10,000 nucleotides of DNA from positions 6,056,321 through 6,066,320 of the forward strand of contig CM022668.1 in the NCBI GenBank assembly GCA_012295275.1, written 5' to 3'. How positions within the stretch are numbered: position 1 is the stretch's first letter; each line of letters opens with the position of its first letter. A program made the position numbers and the translations under genes. This stretch comes from Chrysomallon squamiferum (taxonomy: Eukaryota; Mollusca; Gastropoda; Neomphalida; Peltospiridae). Of this stretch, positions 1 to 7,657 are shown one piece after another. The notes under the pieces were generated by a model, which ran no database searches, had not been told where the DNA came from, and saw only the letters and a list, made by a program, of their open reading frames with translations.

Positions 1-267
1 TGCACTGTTTCGATTATCGTCATCGACTTGATTATTATCATTATCAAAACAGCATCATTATTATCACCGGCATCATAAGCATCAGCACTATATAACATCA
101 CAATGATTATAAAGACATTGAATATTTTCAAGTTGGTTTTATTTTACAGTTTTTGATAATTTGTTATAATTTGTTATTTTTATTTATTTTGCTTTTACTA
201 TAATTAACTTTTCTCCATCATCCAATCTCAATTAACAACAAGAAAAAAGTGCATTTGAAATCAGGGT

Positions 268-481
268 GCCGCCATTTTCCATGGATGTGACGTCATAGCA
301 TACGCAGTGATACATTTCCTCTAAAGTCTATTCTATTTGAAAAAATAATAATAAATAAAATATAACTATTATTATTTATCTTGATTATCTGACAGAAGTA
401 GCTCATAAATAGGTAAAAACGTCAGCTCGCTATGTACGCCATGACGTCACGGCTTTGGTTACGACAGAATAAAATGGCGGC
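268..481. mobile_element. MITE-like inverted-repeat structure inside copy 1
   Basis: GCCGCCATTTT at 268-278 is the exact reverse complement of AAAATGGCGGC at 471-481. Inside these, TGACGTCAT at 288-296 pairs with ATGACGTCA at 441-449, and the matches extend to GC(A/G)TAC. The arms enclose about 215 bp of AT-rich DNA. The same arrangement is present in copy 3 (7445-7657), where the inner right TGACGTCA has decayed to TGACCTCA. This fits a non-autonomous DNA transposon embedded in the larger repeat. AAAATGGCGGC also resembles a YY1 site and TGACGTCA a CRE site, so a regulatory reading is possible. Confidence 0.5.
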
Positions 482-718
482 ATTAAAATGTTTTGTAAGA
501 GTATATCTTCCTGTCCTGCTTAGTTGTGAGTGATGAAAGATAAACCAAACCAGTCACATAATAAAATAAAAGTACAGTTTAAGGAATTGTATTAAACCAA
601 ATGTACGTGCAACTGATGGAGAGATGATGTATAATACTGATTTTTCAACAAAAAACAAAAAATAAAAAGATTAGAAAAAAAAAAAGAGAACAATATGGTA
701 CAATAGATTATTGTTATT

Positions 719-742
719 ACTACTACTACTACTACTACTACT
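719..742. repeat. (TAC)n microsatellite
   Basis: About eight uninterrupted TAC units occupy the place where copies 2 and 3 of the composite repeat carry ATT arrays. Confidence 0.9.
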
Positions 743-752
743 ATTTTAAATC

Positions 753-1348
753 TGTTTTATTTTCATTTTACTTGTAGAGCTTTTTTACATAAGTGCATTA
801 CATTATGGATAATTTTCGATTCATTTCCATTTTTGTAGACAGTTATATATAATTATTATAATTACATTAATTACAGAAAATATAAATTTACACATTTATT
901 AAAGCTTTATTTTATTCAGGATATGTCAAAATATCAAATATATATTATTATTATTAGTATTATTATTAGTAGTAGTATTGTAATCTTTACAATAACAGGA
1001 AAAAGACATCAACAAACCCAACAATAACAGAAACTAATAAGCAATCAAAAGAGGCAAAAAATTATATTAGGTTATTCTCAATTTACTTAAATAAATAAAA
1101 TAAATTAAAAATTAAAATGAAATAAAGTAAAATAAAATAAAATAAATACTACTACTACTACTACTACTAATACTAATACTAATATTACTAATACTACAAA
1201 AACTAATATTTTAGAGTCTAGCTTTCAATTTACAAAATCCGATGTCATTTTAAAATGTCTGTTTAATAGCTATTTTCAGTTGTAAAAACAAAACTTTATG
1301 TAACTTAGTTATTCTACTACAACAGTAATTTCAAACTCAGTACAAGAG
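753..1348. other. AT-rich non-coding spacer
   Basis: No open frame of note, RNA gene or recognised element. It holds A/T-rich degenerate simple sequence (AATAAA-type at 1090-1146) and a TAC/TAATAC microsatellite at 1147-1196. Confidence 0.6.
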
Positions 1349-1600
1349 ACTACTGTATATACTAGATTATTGTACACACCAGACTACTGTATGCACCAGA
1401 GATTACAGATCTTTGTTATTATTGGTTTTATTTATTTATTTTTAATTAAAGAGCCAGCAGGGGAAATGAAAAATAAAGAAAAGAAAAATGAAATATTGAA
1501 ATTGTAAATTCTGCTTTGTCATAGTAAAGGTTTTGTAATACGATTGGAAGTGTTCAGTGCTCAATCATGAAGAAAAAGTCTGAGCGAGGGACTGATTGGA
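1349..1600 (+). repeat. Dispersed repeat family with 17-bp subrepeats, + oriented copy
   Basis: Three 17-bp units occupy 1349-1365, 1366-1382 and 1383-1399 (ACTACTGTATATACTAG, ATTATTGTACACACCAG, ACTACTGTATGCACCAG). They are followed by about 200 bp including TAAATTCTGCTTTGTCATAG and AAGTGTTCAGTGCT. The reverse complement of 9755-10000 reproduces both the 17-bp units and the downstream sequence in the same order, so this is a dispersed family present as an inverted pair. No coding capacity is seen. Confidence 0.8.
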
Positions 1601-1656
1601 ACGGAATAATATTTACTTCGATAAAATACTTGCCATTTACAAATATATATATGATA

Positions 1657-1658
<2 letters not shown>

Positions 1659-1690
<32 letters not shown>
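1659..1690. repeat. (TG)n microsatellite
   Basis: A pure TG/GT run of about 16 units, flanked by TATATA-rich DNA. Confidence 0.95.
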
Positions 1691-1692
<2 letters not shown>

Positions 1693-1760
1693 TGTATGTG
1701 TCAAATCATTTATCGAAATATATATAGTAAATTTCTTTGATTTTAAAAAATATTTAGAAT

Positions 1761-1905
1761 TGCAGGTTAAAAGAAATAACTGGTTACTGCCTTAAGATAT
1801 CACCTTTATTTTGGTCAAGTTGAATAGCTCGGTAAAGCCTCGCTGCATTTGGCATTCTAATCTTCGCAGGACAATAATTTTAGACAGTAACTAGTTACCG
1901 CCCTG
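1761..1905. mobile_element. Possible small MITE (about 145 bp) with terminal inverted repeats
   Basis: The left end TGCAGG...TAACTGGTTACTG and the right end CAGTAACTAGTTA...CCTGCA are inverted repeats of one another over about 35 bp with gaps and mismatches. The right arm contains the 12-bp palindrome GTAACTAGTTAC. Subterminal GTAACTAGTTAC-type repeats are common in hAT-like MITEs. No clear 8-bp target duplication is seen, so the class is uncertain. The interior at 1812-1870 has a weak tRNA-like A-box (TAGCTCGGTAAAG). Confidence 0.4.
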
Positions 1906-2325
1906 CACACAAATATAAAACATCTATTCCTCTATAAATGAAAATCTAAAATGACTGTCATATAATATAAACAGACAGACAGACAAACAGATCGACAGAT
2001 ATGTAAATATATAGATACACAGAGATGCTGCACATCAATACACAACATTAAACTAGACACTTACCGATCGTTATGTTAATTCGCTGCGTCTGTATGAATC
2101 TTTAATTCTTAAACAATCAAAACAGACAAAATAGCCAATAAGCAACAAGATGAACAAACGCCTATTTCAGAAGTTTTATAAGAAACCAGTGAACTACGAA
2201 TAATTAGTCTGAACTCAGAAATCAACGTTGCAACACAGATAACGGAAGGAACGTAGTATTTGAACCATCAGCTAGAAAACTGGATTTATTTTATTGTTAT
2301 TTTAAGATTCTTACAAAGATTAAAA
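1906..2325 (+). other. Upstream flank / possible promoter and 5' UTR of the FReD gene
   Basis: There is no coding frame. ACAG-type simple sequence lies at 1972-1990. TATAAA-like strings exist (for example near 1932), but AT richness makes them uninformative. A T-rich tract ending TTTTAAG at 2283-2306 could be a 3' splice site joining an unseen 5' non-coding exon 19 nt before the ATG. Confidence 0.4.
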
Positions 2326-2601
2326 ATGAAATTTTCTGGATTTTATATCTTATTCGTTAACCACGTGATAGGTGTGATACATCGAGACATGGAATTTCGA
2401 AACCACGTCATGACCACGACGTCTCAGTCGTCGTTGTATGACTGTTCTGCTGCCTGTGTAGCTGATATGTGTTGTAAATCTTTTAACTTCTTCACATCTA
2501 CCCTGGAGTGTCAACTCAACTACAAAACAAAGGAAGAAAGTTCACAAGATTTTGTCACAAAGAAAGGATCAATTTACCAAGACAAAAATTCTATAGACAA
2601 G
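2326..2601 (+). CDS. Exon 1: signal peptide and PAN/apple-like domain (residues 1-92)
   Basis: The exon encodes [11 protein letters not shown]..., a short basic start and a hydrophobic stretch to about residue 18. Cleavage after G16 would fit the -3/-1 small-residue rule (V14, G16). The core is interrupted by N12-H13, so the signal peptide is not textbook. It is followed by a PAN-like pattern: [19 protein letters not shown] (37-55), C62-Q-L, then KKGSIYQDK (79-87) like the C-terminal strand of PAN domains. Cysteines are at 40, 44, 49, 50 and 62. PAN domains bind proteins or sugars in extracellular proteins. The donor is AAG|GTGAGA, phase 0. The frame is open upstream only to the TAG at 2254-2256 and has no earlier ATG. 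Confidence 0.85.
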
Positions 2602-3367
2602 GTGAGATATTTTAATTTTGTGCTTATTTTTATATAACTTCTACTACTATTGCTACTGCTACTAGTATACTTACTGCTATTGTTACTACTATTTCTGTTA
2701 CCATTAGTAATTACCTTTACTACTACTATTACCACAACTAGTTTTAAGACTAATATTACTGTTATCGCTGCTTCTATTACAACAACCACAGTTCCATCAA
2801 AACAACTACTATTAATACTGCTACTACTACCAGAACTACTACAACAACTCTTTTATTATTATTATTACGATTACTCCTACTACTGTTATTGTTACTATGA
2901 GTAAAACTACTACAACTAATACTGTATTATTAATATTACTATAGATACACCTATGAAGATTATTTTACCACTATTATTTTACTAGTGCTAGTAGTGCATT
3001 ATATATTTATTTATTTATTTATTTTTATTTTTATTTATTTTTTATTTTATTTTTATTTTTATTATTATTTTTATTATTATTATTATTATTTTATTTTTTT
3101 TTTTTTTTTTGTTATTTGCAGTCTGTATCTGGAATTTGTGGTACGGACGTATGTCTGTCGTATCAAAAATGTCAAGCTGTACGTATGAATGATGCGAAAT
3201 GTGTATCACGTGACAGTGACGTAACACCATCAGCTGCACAACCCTCCACACGTAAATATAATTTAGACAAAACACTGATAGATACATTTATTTTGTTTTC
3301 TTTCTGGATGAACCAATAACTTAACCTACTAAAAGTGTTCATACATAGAAACCTGTATATGTATGTA

Positions 3368-3412
<45 letters not shown>

Positions 3413-4282
3413 GAAAGTAAGTAACAAAAATATCAAGGAATAGTATGTCAGTTTATAATTAAATGATGGTATAACTTTTCCTCTAATTAACAGATTTTAA
3501 TGTTGGTTCATTTAAATAAGAAAATGTAGAATTGCATATTCTTCATAGGTTATGTTCCTGATGTGATGCGAAACTGCTATGACGTCATGATGACGTTTCC
3601 ATGCTCGGGACATATTCTATTGAAGTCATTTCAGGTTAACAACGTGCCAGCGTTTTGTGATATGTCAGCTCTTAACGGTGAATGGTTGGTTAGTAGGAAC
3701 CAGTAATCTTATAGCAATTTCATTTTTTTTATTTTATTATTCATTCGATATTCATCTATTCATCCATTCATTCGTTCATTCATTCATTCATTCGTTCGTT
3801 CGTTCGTTCATTTATTTATTCACACCTTTTTTTATTACTGACACTTTATTTGTTTCCATTAGAAAAATGTAATACACATTATATGTAACACAAACATACA
3901 TATATACATACAAAGATATCTGTACATCATACAAATAGGTATATATTCATGCATACATACATAAAGCATACACATACATACTAACTTACCAACGTCCGTT
4001 TGTCTTAAACTAATTTACAGATTATACAAAGACGGATGGACGGATCTACAGACTTCTACAGATCATGGCAGGAATACAAGGAAGGATTTGGAGATGTAGA
4101 AAGAGAATACTGGTTGGGTAAGAAATTGTTTACTAGTTTATGAGATACTTCCATCACATAACTGTGATAAATAATTTTTGTGTTTTATGCTCAAAGAAAA
4201 ATGATACATCAATATAAAGTCGTAGAATATTATTATTTTTCTTCTTCTTCTTCTGTTTAATAATAATATTATTATTATTATG

Positions 4283-4345
<63 letters not shown>

Positions 4346-4756
4346 GCTGTTCTTCAGGAAACGAGAACATCTACAAGATAACAAGTAAACAGAAATACGA
4401 GCTACGTGTTGATCTAGAAGACTTTGAAGGAAACAAACGTTACGCGATGTACTCGACATTTTCACTGGGTAGTGAGGCAGAGAACTACACTCTACACATT
4501 GGATCTTACAGCGGAAACGCAGGTTGGTATGGCATCAGTCAATAGAAACAATAAAAATATATTCTTGTATTATAATATGCTGATGATACAAAGTAATATC
4601 TATGAAACAATTTAGTGTATATGTTCAATAAAAAATCTGTTAATCGGATCTCAAATCAACTACCATGTTAAATGTTCTTTCTGTGAGGTATTTAATTTAG
4701 TAAATGTCATAACTGTATAACTTTAGTTTTAGCTATAATAAGATAAACAGACTGAA

Positions 4757-4827
<71 letters not shown>

Positions 4828-5404
4828 TTCAATCTGTTTTATTTTATATAGCTGTTTTATTCATTAATTATTATTAAATTTACATTTGACATTTTTGGAT
4901 TATAACTGAGTTTCTATGTTAATATATTTATACATGTGTGCGTGTGTCTGTGTGTGGGGCCGTATATATGTACCTGTGTGTCTGTCTATGCGTATAAACG
5001 TGTGAGTCTGTATGTCAAAGGTTGTATTTGTGTGTATAAGTCGTTTTTGCCAAAAGTGAACTCAATTTCGTACGAAGATTGCTCTCGCTATTATTTCGTA
5101 TTAATAAAGATAATTTGCAATTATACTTTTTTCCCGTTCAAAAGGTGACTCACTTGCAGGGCACAATGGTCATTCTTTTACAACTAAGGATAAGGATCAG
5201 GATACGCATTCTTCAAACTGTGCCGAACTCTTTCATGGAGCGTGGTGGTACACAGACTGTCACAGTTCAAATCTAAACGGCTTGTACCTGGGAGGCGTTA
5301 CTAAGGTATACGCCAAAGGAGTTACTTGGAGTTCGTGGACAGGCCAGTACTACTCCTTGAAGAGAACTGAGATGAAAATAAGACCAGTTATGTCTGGAGA
5401 ATAA
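2326..5404 (+). CDS. Spliced gene: secreted PAN / FOLN-like / fibrinogen-related domain protein (FReD), 6 coding exons
   Basis: Join of 2326-2601, 3122-3251, 3549-3688, 4021-4117, 4358-4522 and 5145-5404: 1068 nt, 355 residues plus TAA. Every intron is GT-AG and the phases (0,1,0,1,1) match at every junction. Layout: signal peptide (about 1-16/19), PAN/apple-like domain (about 20-87), four-Cys FOLN-like module (98-120), short linker (about 121-144), FReD (145-355; about 211 residues, normal family size). The FReD shows CDM (172-174), IIQRR (183-187), DGSTDF (189-194), Ca-site-like KDKDQD (284-289), [11 protein letters not shown] (294-304), CHSSNLNG (308-315), YAKGVTW (325-331) and EMKIRP (345-350). 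Family knowledge: such FReD proteins (ficolins, tachylectin-5, mollusc FREPs) are secreted oligomeric lectins that bind acetylated sugars, often in innate immunity. That role is inferred here. One N-glycosylation sequon is seen (NYT, 257-259). The start is the only ATG in the open frame before the PAN domain and has A at -3. A 5' non-coding exon may be missing. Confidence 0.88.
2602..3121 (+). other. Intron 1, with degenerate TAC/ACT tract and T-rich end
   Basis: GTGAGA donor and TTTGCAG acceptor. Positions 2638-2930 are a degenerate ACT/TAC trinucleotide tract. Positions 3000-3110 are TTTA/TTAT repeats ending in 19 T residues, which serve as an unusually long polypyrimidine tract. Open frames here are poly-Leu, Thr or Tyr translations of the repeat and are not genes. 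Confidence 0.8.
3122..3251 (+). CDS. Exon 2: four-cysteine FOLN-like module and linker (residues 93-136, last codon split)
   Basis: The acceptor is preceded by a long T-rich tract (TTTGCAG|TCTGTA) and keeps phase 0 from exon 1. The peptide reads [20 protein letters not shown] and then MNDAKCVS. The cysteines (98, 103, 109, 119) are spaced C-x4-C-x5-C-x9-C, which resembles the follistatin N-terminal EGF-like (FOLN) pattern; this identity is my inference. A Ser/Thr/Pro-containing linker follows ([12 protein letters not shown]). The donor is chosen as CACAC|GTAAAT in phase 1 because the next exon needs phase 1. An alternative GTAACA donor at 3219 would leave phase 0 and break the frame. Confidence 0.78.
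3252..3548 (+). other. Intron 2, with (AT)n and (GTAT)n microsatellites
   Basis: GTAAAT donor and CATAG acceptor. A 30-bp AT run at 3371-3400 is followed by GTAT units to 3414. Nothing else is recognised. Confidence 0.75.
3549..3688 (+). CDS. Exon 3: N-terminal part of the fibrinogen domain (residues 136-182)
   Basis: The acceptor is TTCATAG|GTTATG. The exon encodes [25 protein letters not shown] and [13 protein letters not shown]145 and C172 correspond to the conserved first disulfide of FReDs (DC...YCDM). C154 is an additional cysteine not expected in the usual pattern. The exon ends TGG TTG|GTTAGT in phase 0, so GEWL joins IIQRR, matching the family consensus GGWTVIQRR without any gap. 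The exon also contains TGACGTCA, which is explained by coding. Confidence 0.85.
3689..4020 (+). other. Intron 3, with (ATTC/GTTC)n and ACAT-type repeats
   Basis: GTTAGT donor and TTTACAG acceptor. Positions 3741-3820 are ATTC tetranucleotides with an internal run of GTTC variants. Positions 3880-3985 are degenerate ACAT/ATAC repeats. Confidence 0.8.
4021..4117 (+). CDS. Exon 4: fibrinogen domain segment [12 protein letters not shown]...YWLG (residues 183-215, last codon split)
   Basis: The acceptor is AATTTACAG|ATTATA, phase 0. The peptide [20 protein letters not shown] continues [13 protein letters not shown] and is an essentially canonical fibrinogen signature (IQRR.DGS.DF.R.W..Y..GFG....E.WLG). 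The donor is TTGG|GTAAGA, phase 1, splitting a glycine codon. This is the most diagnostic block of the gene. Confidence 0.93.
4118..4357 (+). other. Intron 4, with (CTT)n and long (TTA)n ending at the 3' splice site
   Basis: GTAAGA donor and TTCTTCAG acceptor. A short CTT run (4241-4253) is followed by a nearly pure ATT array (about 4262-4345) that stops 12 nt before exon 5. The array therefore occupies the branch-point and polypyrimidine region. Confidence 0.85.
4358..4522 (+). CDS. Exon 5: fibrinogen domain segment NENIYKIT...YSGNAG (residues 215-270, both end codons split)
   Basis: The acceptor GCTGTTCTTCAG|GAAACG lies immediately after a long TTA array. The peptide runs [28 protein letters not shown] and [19 protein letters not shown]. 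It matches the family consensus G(N/L)..I..LT......LR.DL.D..G....A.Y..F.....Y.L..G.Y.GTAGD. NYT at 257-259 is a potential N-glycosylation site. The donor is GCAG|GTTGGT, phase 1, so GNAG joins GDSL as the conserved AGDSL turn. Confidence 0.92.
4523..5144 (+). other. Intron 5, with long (TA)n and TG-rich tract
   Basis: GTTGGT donor and CAAAAG acceptor. A pure TA run covers 4759-4825. Positions 4934-5035 are degenerate TG/TCTG/GTAT sequence. No nested gene is seen. Confidence 0.8.
5145..5404 (+). CDS. Exon 6: C-terminal fibrinogen subdomain with calcium and ligand sites, stop TAA (residues 270-355)
   Basis: The acceptor is TTCAAAAG|GTGACT. The peptide starts [19 protein letters not shown] and holds [37 protein letters not shown] and [11 protein letters not shown]285, D287 and D289 fit the loop that binds Ca2+ in fibrinogen, ficolin and tachylectin-5. 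C295-C308 is the conserved second disulfide. H309 after C308 and Y325-A326 are at positions that line the acetyl-binding pocket of tachylectin-5A and FIBCD1. The TAA is at 5402-5404. The tail after EMKIRP is only VMSGE, typical for the family. Confidence 0.93.
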
Positions 5405-5940
5405 AACCGCTTTTGTCTGGTAAATAAACCAGTACAGGATTGAAGATAGAGGCAATTACGTATTGAAGTTAAGATCAGATTAGATTTGAAGAAAAATTTC
5501 ATATTCTTCGTTTAATTCTTCTACAGGCTTGAATATCTCTAGACCGTATGAAGATATTTATTTAATTGCTTTAAAATTCTGTTTGTAAGTTTCTAATTGT
5601 TTATTTATTATTTCTTTTTTTACACGCGTGTTCATTTGTTTCGTTTTTGCTTAGAGGGACTAATTTTAAATAAAAATATATAATTTCATATAATTATTGT
5701 TGTGAATTTTTGATCAGTTGATGTTTAGTTTAATAACATTAATGCTTTGGGACATAACATTTTGCACAGAAAGACACAGACAGACATTGACAGAGACAGA
5801 GAAAGAGACATTGACTAAGAGAAAAGTGAAAAAGAATGAGGGGATAAAGATGGAAAGAAATGGAAAGAAAGATCGATCTTTCTTCATTCGTTCGTTAATG
5901 GGTTCCTCCATCATACATACATAGATTTATACATACATAT
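5405..5940 (+). other. 3' UTR and downstream flank of the FReD gene
   Basis: This stretch contains the likely 3' UTR (to roughly 5690-5700) and then a purine-rich tract (5768-5875; ACAGACAGAC, GAGACAGAGAAAG). No other gene is supported. Confidence 0.5.
5669..5674 (+). promoter_or_regulatory. Candidate polyadenylation signal AATAAA of the FReD gene
   Basis: This AATAAA lies about 265 nt after the stop and is followed 20-40 nt downstream by a GT/T-rich stretch (TTGTTGTGAATTTTT), as expected for a cleavage-enhancing element. Another AATAAA at 5423-5428, 18 nt after the stop, lacks a GT-rich follow-up and is less convincing. Confidence 0.45.
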
Positions 5941-5948
5941 ACATATAC

Positions 5949-6006
<58 letters not shown>
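5941..6006. repeat. (ACATAT)/(AT)n microsatellite
   Basis: ACATAT hexamers grade into a pure AT run at 5957-6006. Confidence 0.9.
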
Positions 6007-6009
<3 letters not shown>

Positions 6010-6075
6010 CTATATATAAATGATTTTTTTATTATTCTCTTTGATATAGTTTCTTTTCTTTGGAAAGGTAAGAGT

Positions 6076-6315
<240 letters not shown>

Positions 6316-6640
6316 ACAGTATCGGACAATAGATGATTATTATTATTATTGTTTTAAATAGAACAGTACTAATAACAACTGTAATTACTGAAGAAGCAGC
6401 AGCAGTAGTATTAGTAGTAATATAACAGCAGCAGTAATATTTCTGGTAGCAGTAACAGTCGTAGTAACAGTGACTGCTATTGAAGCGTAGTAAAATAATA
6501 GTTATAGCACTAGGAATGTTTATGTCTTATAGTAATACTTCCAGTAGTAAAATAATAGTTATAGCAGTAGGAATGTTTACATCTTATAGTAATACTTCCA
6601 GTAGTAAAATAATAGTTATATCACTAGGAGAGACCAGTTC
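6316..6640 (+). repeat. Composite repeat, copy 2 (right part only)
   Basis: The copy begins at ACAGTATCGGACAATAGAT, matching 7881 onward in copy 3. It has a short ATT run (about 6335-6350), then GTTTTAAATAGAA...AGTACTAATAACAACTG and the AGCAGCAGCAGTAGTATTAG region. It ends in about 2.5 units of the 57-bp minisatellite (unit ATG positions 6516 and 6573; a third unit is cut at about 6630). The left part of the unit is missing. Confidence 0.85.
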
Positions 6641-6685
6641 GAAACATTTCATGAAGCTTCGTCCTAATCATCTAATGTAGCATTC

Positions 6686-6835
6686 CATGTCAGAACAGTT
6701 CAGAAAACTTTGTTCTAATGGAATATTTCATATCAGAACAGTTCAGCAAACTTTGTTCTAATGGAATATTTCATGTCAGAACAGTTCAGCAAACTTTGTT
6801 CTCATGGATCAGTTCAAACTTCGTGTAACAGAACA
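6686..6835 (+). repeat. 43-bp tandem repeat, about 3.3 units
   Basis: Units start at 6686, 6729 and 6772 (CATGTCAGAACAGTTCAG, then AAACTTTGTTCTAATGGAAT). The period is exactly 43 bp, and a degenerate fourth partial unit reaches about 6835. The period is not a multiple of 3 and the unit carries no reading frame. Confidence 0.85.
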
Positions 6836-7180
6836 ATTCATACTTCAGGCTGAAGAGCTTACTAAGGGGAGTCACTTATGATTCCACTGATTTTCGTTGA
6901 TGTACTTTTTTAGTTTCTCCAACCACCACGATTTAGATCGATTTCTCATTTAACTATCTTTTTTATTTCTGCGAGTGAATTCTCTCGCTATAGCCTTTGG
7001 TACTGGGAATTATCTGTCAGGCAAGTTTATTTACTAACTATGCCTTCGTTATGAAAAATAGTAATTTGTGACTCCATTTAATAATACAAAGACTGGTTTA
7101 AACATAAAAAATATTCACAATCTATTTCATGTTTTGTCAAAATTATAGTCATTATTATGGTCACTATCATGATACTTGTT
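6836..7180. other. Unassigned non-coding spacer
   Basis: No gene, RNA or long repeat is seen. Base composition is less repetitive than its surroundings. GGAGTCAC (6868-6875) and GTGACTCC (7068-7075) form a short inverted pair, too short to call. Confidence 0.5.
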
Positions 7181-7444
7181 TGCACTGTTTCGATTATCGT
7201 CATCGACTTAATTATTATCATTATCAAAGCAGCATCATTATTATCACTGGCATCGAAATCATCAGCACAATTTAACATCACAATGATTATAAAGACATTG
7301 AATATTTTCAAGTTGTTTTATTTTACAGTTTTTAGTCATTTGTTTAATTTTTTATTCTTATTTATTTTGCTTTTTCTGTAAATAACTTTTCATCCTCATC
7401 CAATCTTAATTTGTAGAAAGAAAAGAGTACGTTTGAAATTTGGT

Positions 7445-7657
7445 GCCGCCATTTTCCTATGCCGTGACGTCATGACATACGCAGTGATCGATTTCCTCTA
7501 AAGTTTCTTACGTCTGAAAAAAAAAAAAAAAAAAAATGTAACTATTATTATTTGTCTTTGTTATCTATTAGAAGTAGCTCATAAATAAGTAAAAACTCAA
7601 GTTCAAAACGTACGTAATGACCTCAAGACTCGGATTATGAAAGAATAAAATGGCGGC
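7445..7657. mobile_element. MITE-like inverted-repeat structure inside copy 3
   Basis: GCCGCCATTTT (7445-7455) and AAAATGGCGGC (7647-7657) form the ends, with TGACGTCA at 7465-7472 inside the left arm. It is orthologous in position to 268-481. Confidence 0.5.

Larger units (their letters stand above)
1..752 (+). repeat. Composite repeat, copy 1 (left part only, runs off the window start)
   Basis: Near-identical sequence recurs in direct orientation from 7181, with position 1 aligned to 7181. Shared landmarks include TGCACTGTTTCGATTATCGT at the start, GTGCCGCCATTTTCC, GTAGCTCATAAATA, AATAAAATGGCGGCATT, TTAGTTGTGAGTGATGAAAG and GTACAATAGATTATT near the end. The copy then passes into a TAC microsatellite (719-742) and TTTTAAAT, where homology stops; the right part seen in copies 2 and 3 is missing. 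No convincing coding frame is present, so this is a mobile element fragment or a segmental duplicate. Confidence 0.85.

Noticed and set aside
1812-1870. tRNA or tRNA-derived SINE head
   Set aside because: There is a weak A-box-like string, but the B-box-like string is poor and the spacing is too short. It cannot fold as a full tRNA by eye.
2650-2904. Open frames rich in Leu, Thr and Tyr in intron 1, and the antisense frame at 2574-2789
   Set aside because: They are translations of a degenerate TAC/ACT tract lying inside a well-supported intron.
3577-3600. TGACGTCA CRE-like sites in exon 3
   Set aside because: The bases are explained by coding (YDVMMT) and there is no sign of a promoter there.
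4154-4465. Minus-strand frame with a poly-Asn run
   Set aside because: It is antisense of the TTA array and of exon 5, which is clearly coding on the + strand.
5423-5428. AATAAA 18 nt after the stop as the main poly(A) signal
   Set aside because: It lacks a GT-rich downstream element. The signal at 5669 fits better, though alternative use is possible.
6868-7075. GGAGTCAC / GTGACTCC inverted pair as transposon ends
   Set aside because: Only 8 bp match, with no extension or target duplication; expected by chance in this amount of sequence.
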